From assembly GCA_946481625.1 (NCBI GenBank), contig CAMLOZ010000242.1:1-6004 (forward strand): 6,004 bases of DNA, written 5' to 3'. The position numbers and the translations under genes are program-made. Positions 5,888 through 6,004 of the stretch are shown here, piece after piece. This stretch comes from an uncultured Haloferula sp. GTDB taxonomy: Bacteria > Verrucomicrobiota > Verrucomicrobiae > Verrucomicrobiales > Akkermansiaceae. The first letter of the stretch is position 1. Each line of letters opens with the position of its first letter. The notes beneath the pieces are model-generated. The model saw only the letters and a program-made list of their open reading frames with translations. It was not told the origin of the DNA and did no database searches.

Positions 5888-6004
5888 TCGAAAGAGCTAC
5901 GAGCCGGTACTCTCATCCCAAGCCGTCGCGTTCCTCGTCGGCCTGTCGAAGTCGCGTCAGCGCAAACTGATCGATCTTATCTCCCAGCTTTCCGAAAACC
6001 CCTC
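5880..6004 (+). CDS. RelE/ParE-like toxin, N-terminal fragment (runs off window)
   Basis: An ATG at 5880 opens a frame that stays open to the end of the window, giving 41 complete codons. The peptide begins MPDRKSYEPVLSSQAVAFLV and continues with a basic helix (GLSKSRQRKLIDLISQLSENP). This is the usual opening of RelE/ParE-superfamily toxins: a first strand, then an Ala/Phe-rich helix ending in L, an Arg/Lys turn, and a second helix ending in a NP motif. RelE members cleave mRNA on the ribosome and ParE members inhibit DNA gyrase. The catalytic C-terminal residues lie outside the window, so the target cannot be decided. The 8-nt overlap with the antitoxin and the lack of its own ribosome-binding site suggest translational coupling. 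The 3' end is missing only because the window stops. Confidence 0.72.
   Translation, partial: MPDRKSYEPVLSSQAVAFLVGLSKSRQRKLIDLISQLSENP

Overview
The window is GC-rich, dense bacterial chromosome. The combination suggests Verrucomicrobiota, perhaps a Luteolibacter- or Haloferula-like member. The clues are a bacterial GlnRS, a secreted protein with one EF-hand-like calcium loop before a C-terminal domain ending in FVRLKV, starts without Shine-Dalgarno sequences, and degenerate 7-nt repeats in intergenic gaps. This placement comes from recalled family patterns, not from a search.

Positions 1-4370 run on the plus strand. They hold the 3' end of an unidentified protein with a Pro/Glu-rich linker (1-321), a 246-nt gap, a YdeI/OmdA-family protein (568-1170), an M20-family metallopeptidase with a complete set of metal and catalytic residues (1298-2629), and glutaminyl-tRNA synthetase glnS (2715-4370). 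The gaps before the peptidase and before glnS carry short degenerate heptamer arrays of three different sequences. The four genes are co-directional but separated by 85-246 nt, so a single operon is possible but not shown. Their functions (tRNA charging, peptide turnover, a possible stress protein) look like ordinary housekeeping neighbours rather than one pathway.

glnS converges on a minus-strand gene for a secreted protein (4385-5500), with 14 nt between the stop codons. The protein has a Sec-type signal peptide, a Ser/Thr/Gly-rich body, an EF-hand-like loop and a C-terminal beta-rich domain. Its start codon is uncertain. Upstream lies a strong Shine-Dalgarno sequence paired with an ATG in a different frame.

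A short divergent promoter region separates that gene from a plus-strand toxin-antitoxin pair at the right edge. A 67-residue antitoxin-like protein (5684-5887) overlaps by 8 nt the start of a RelE/ParE-like toxin (from 5880) that runs off the window. No RNA genes, insertion sequences, CRISPR arrays or convincing intrinsic terminators were seen.
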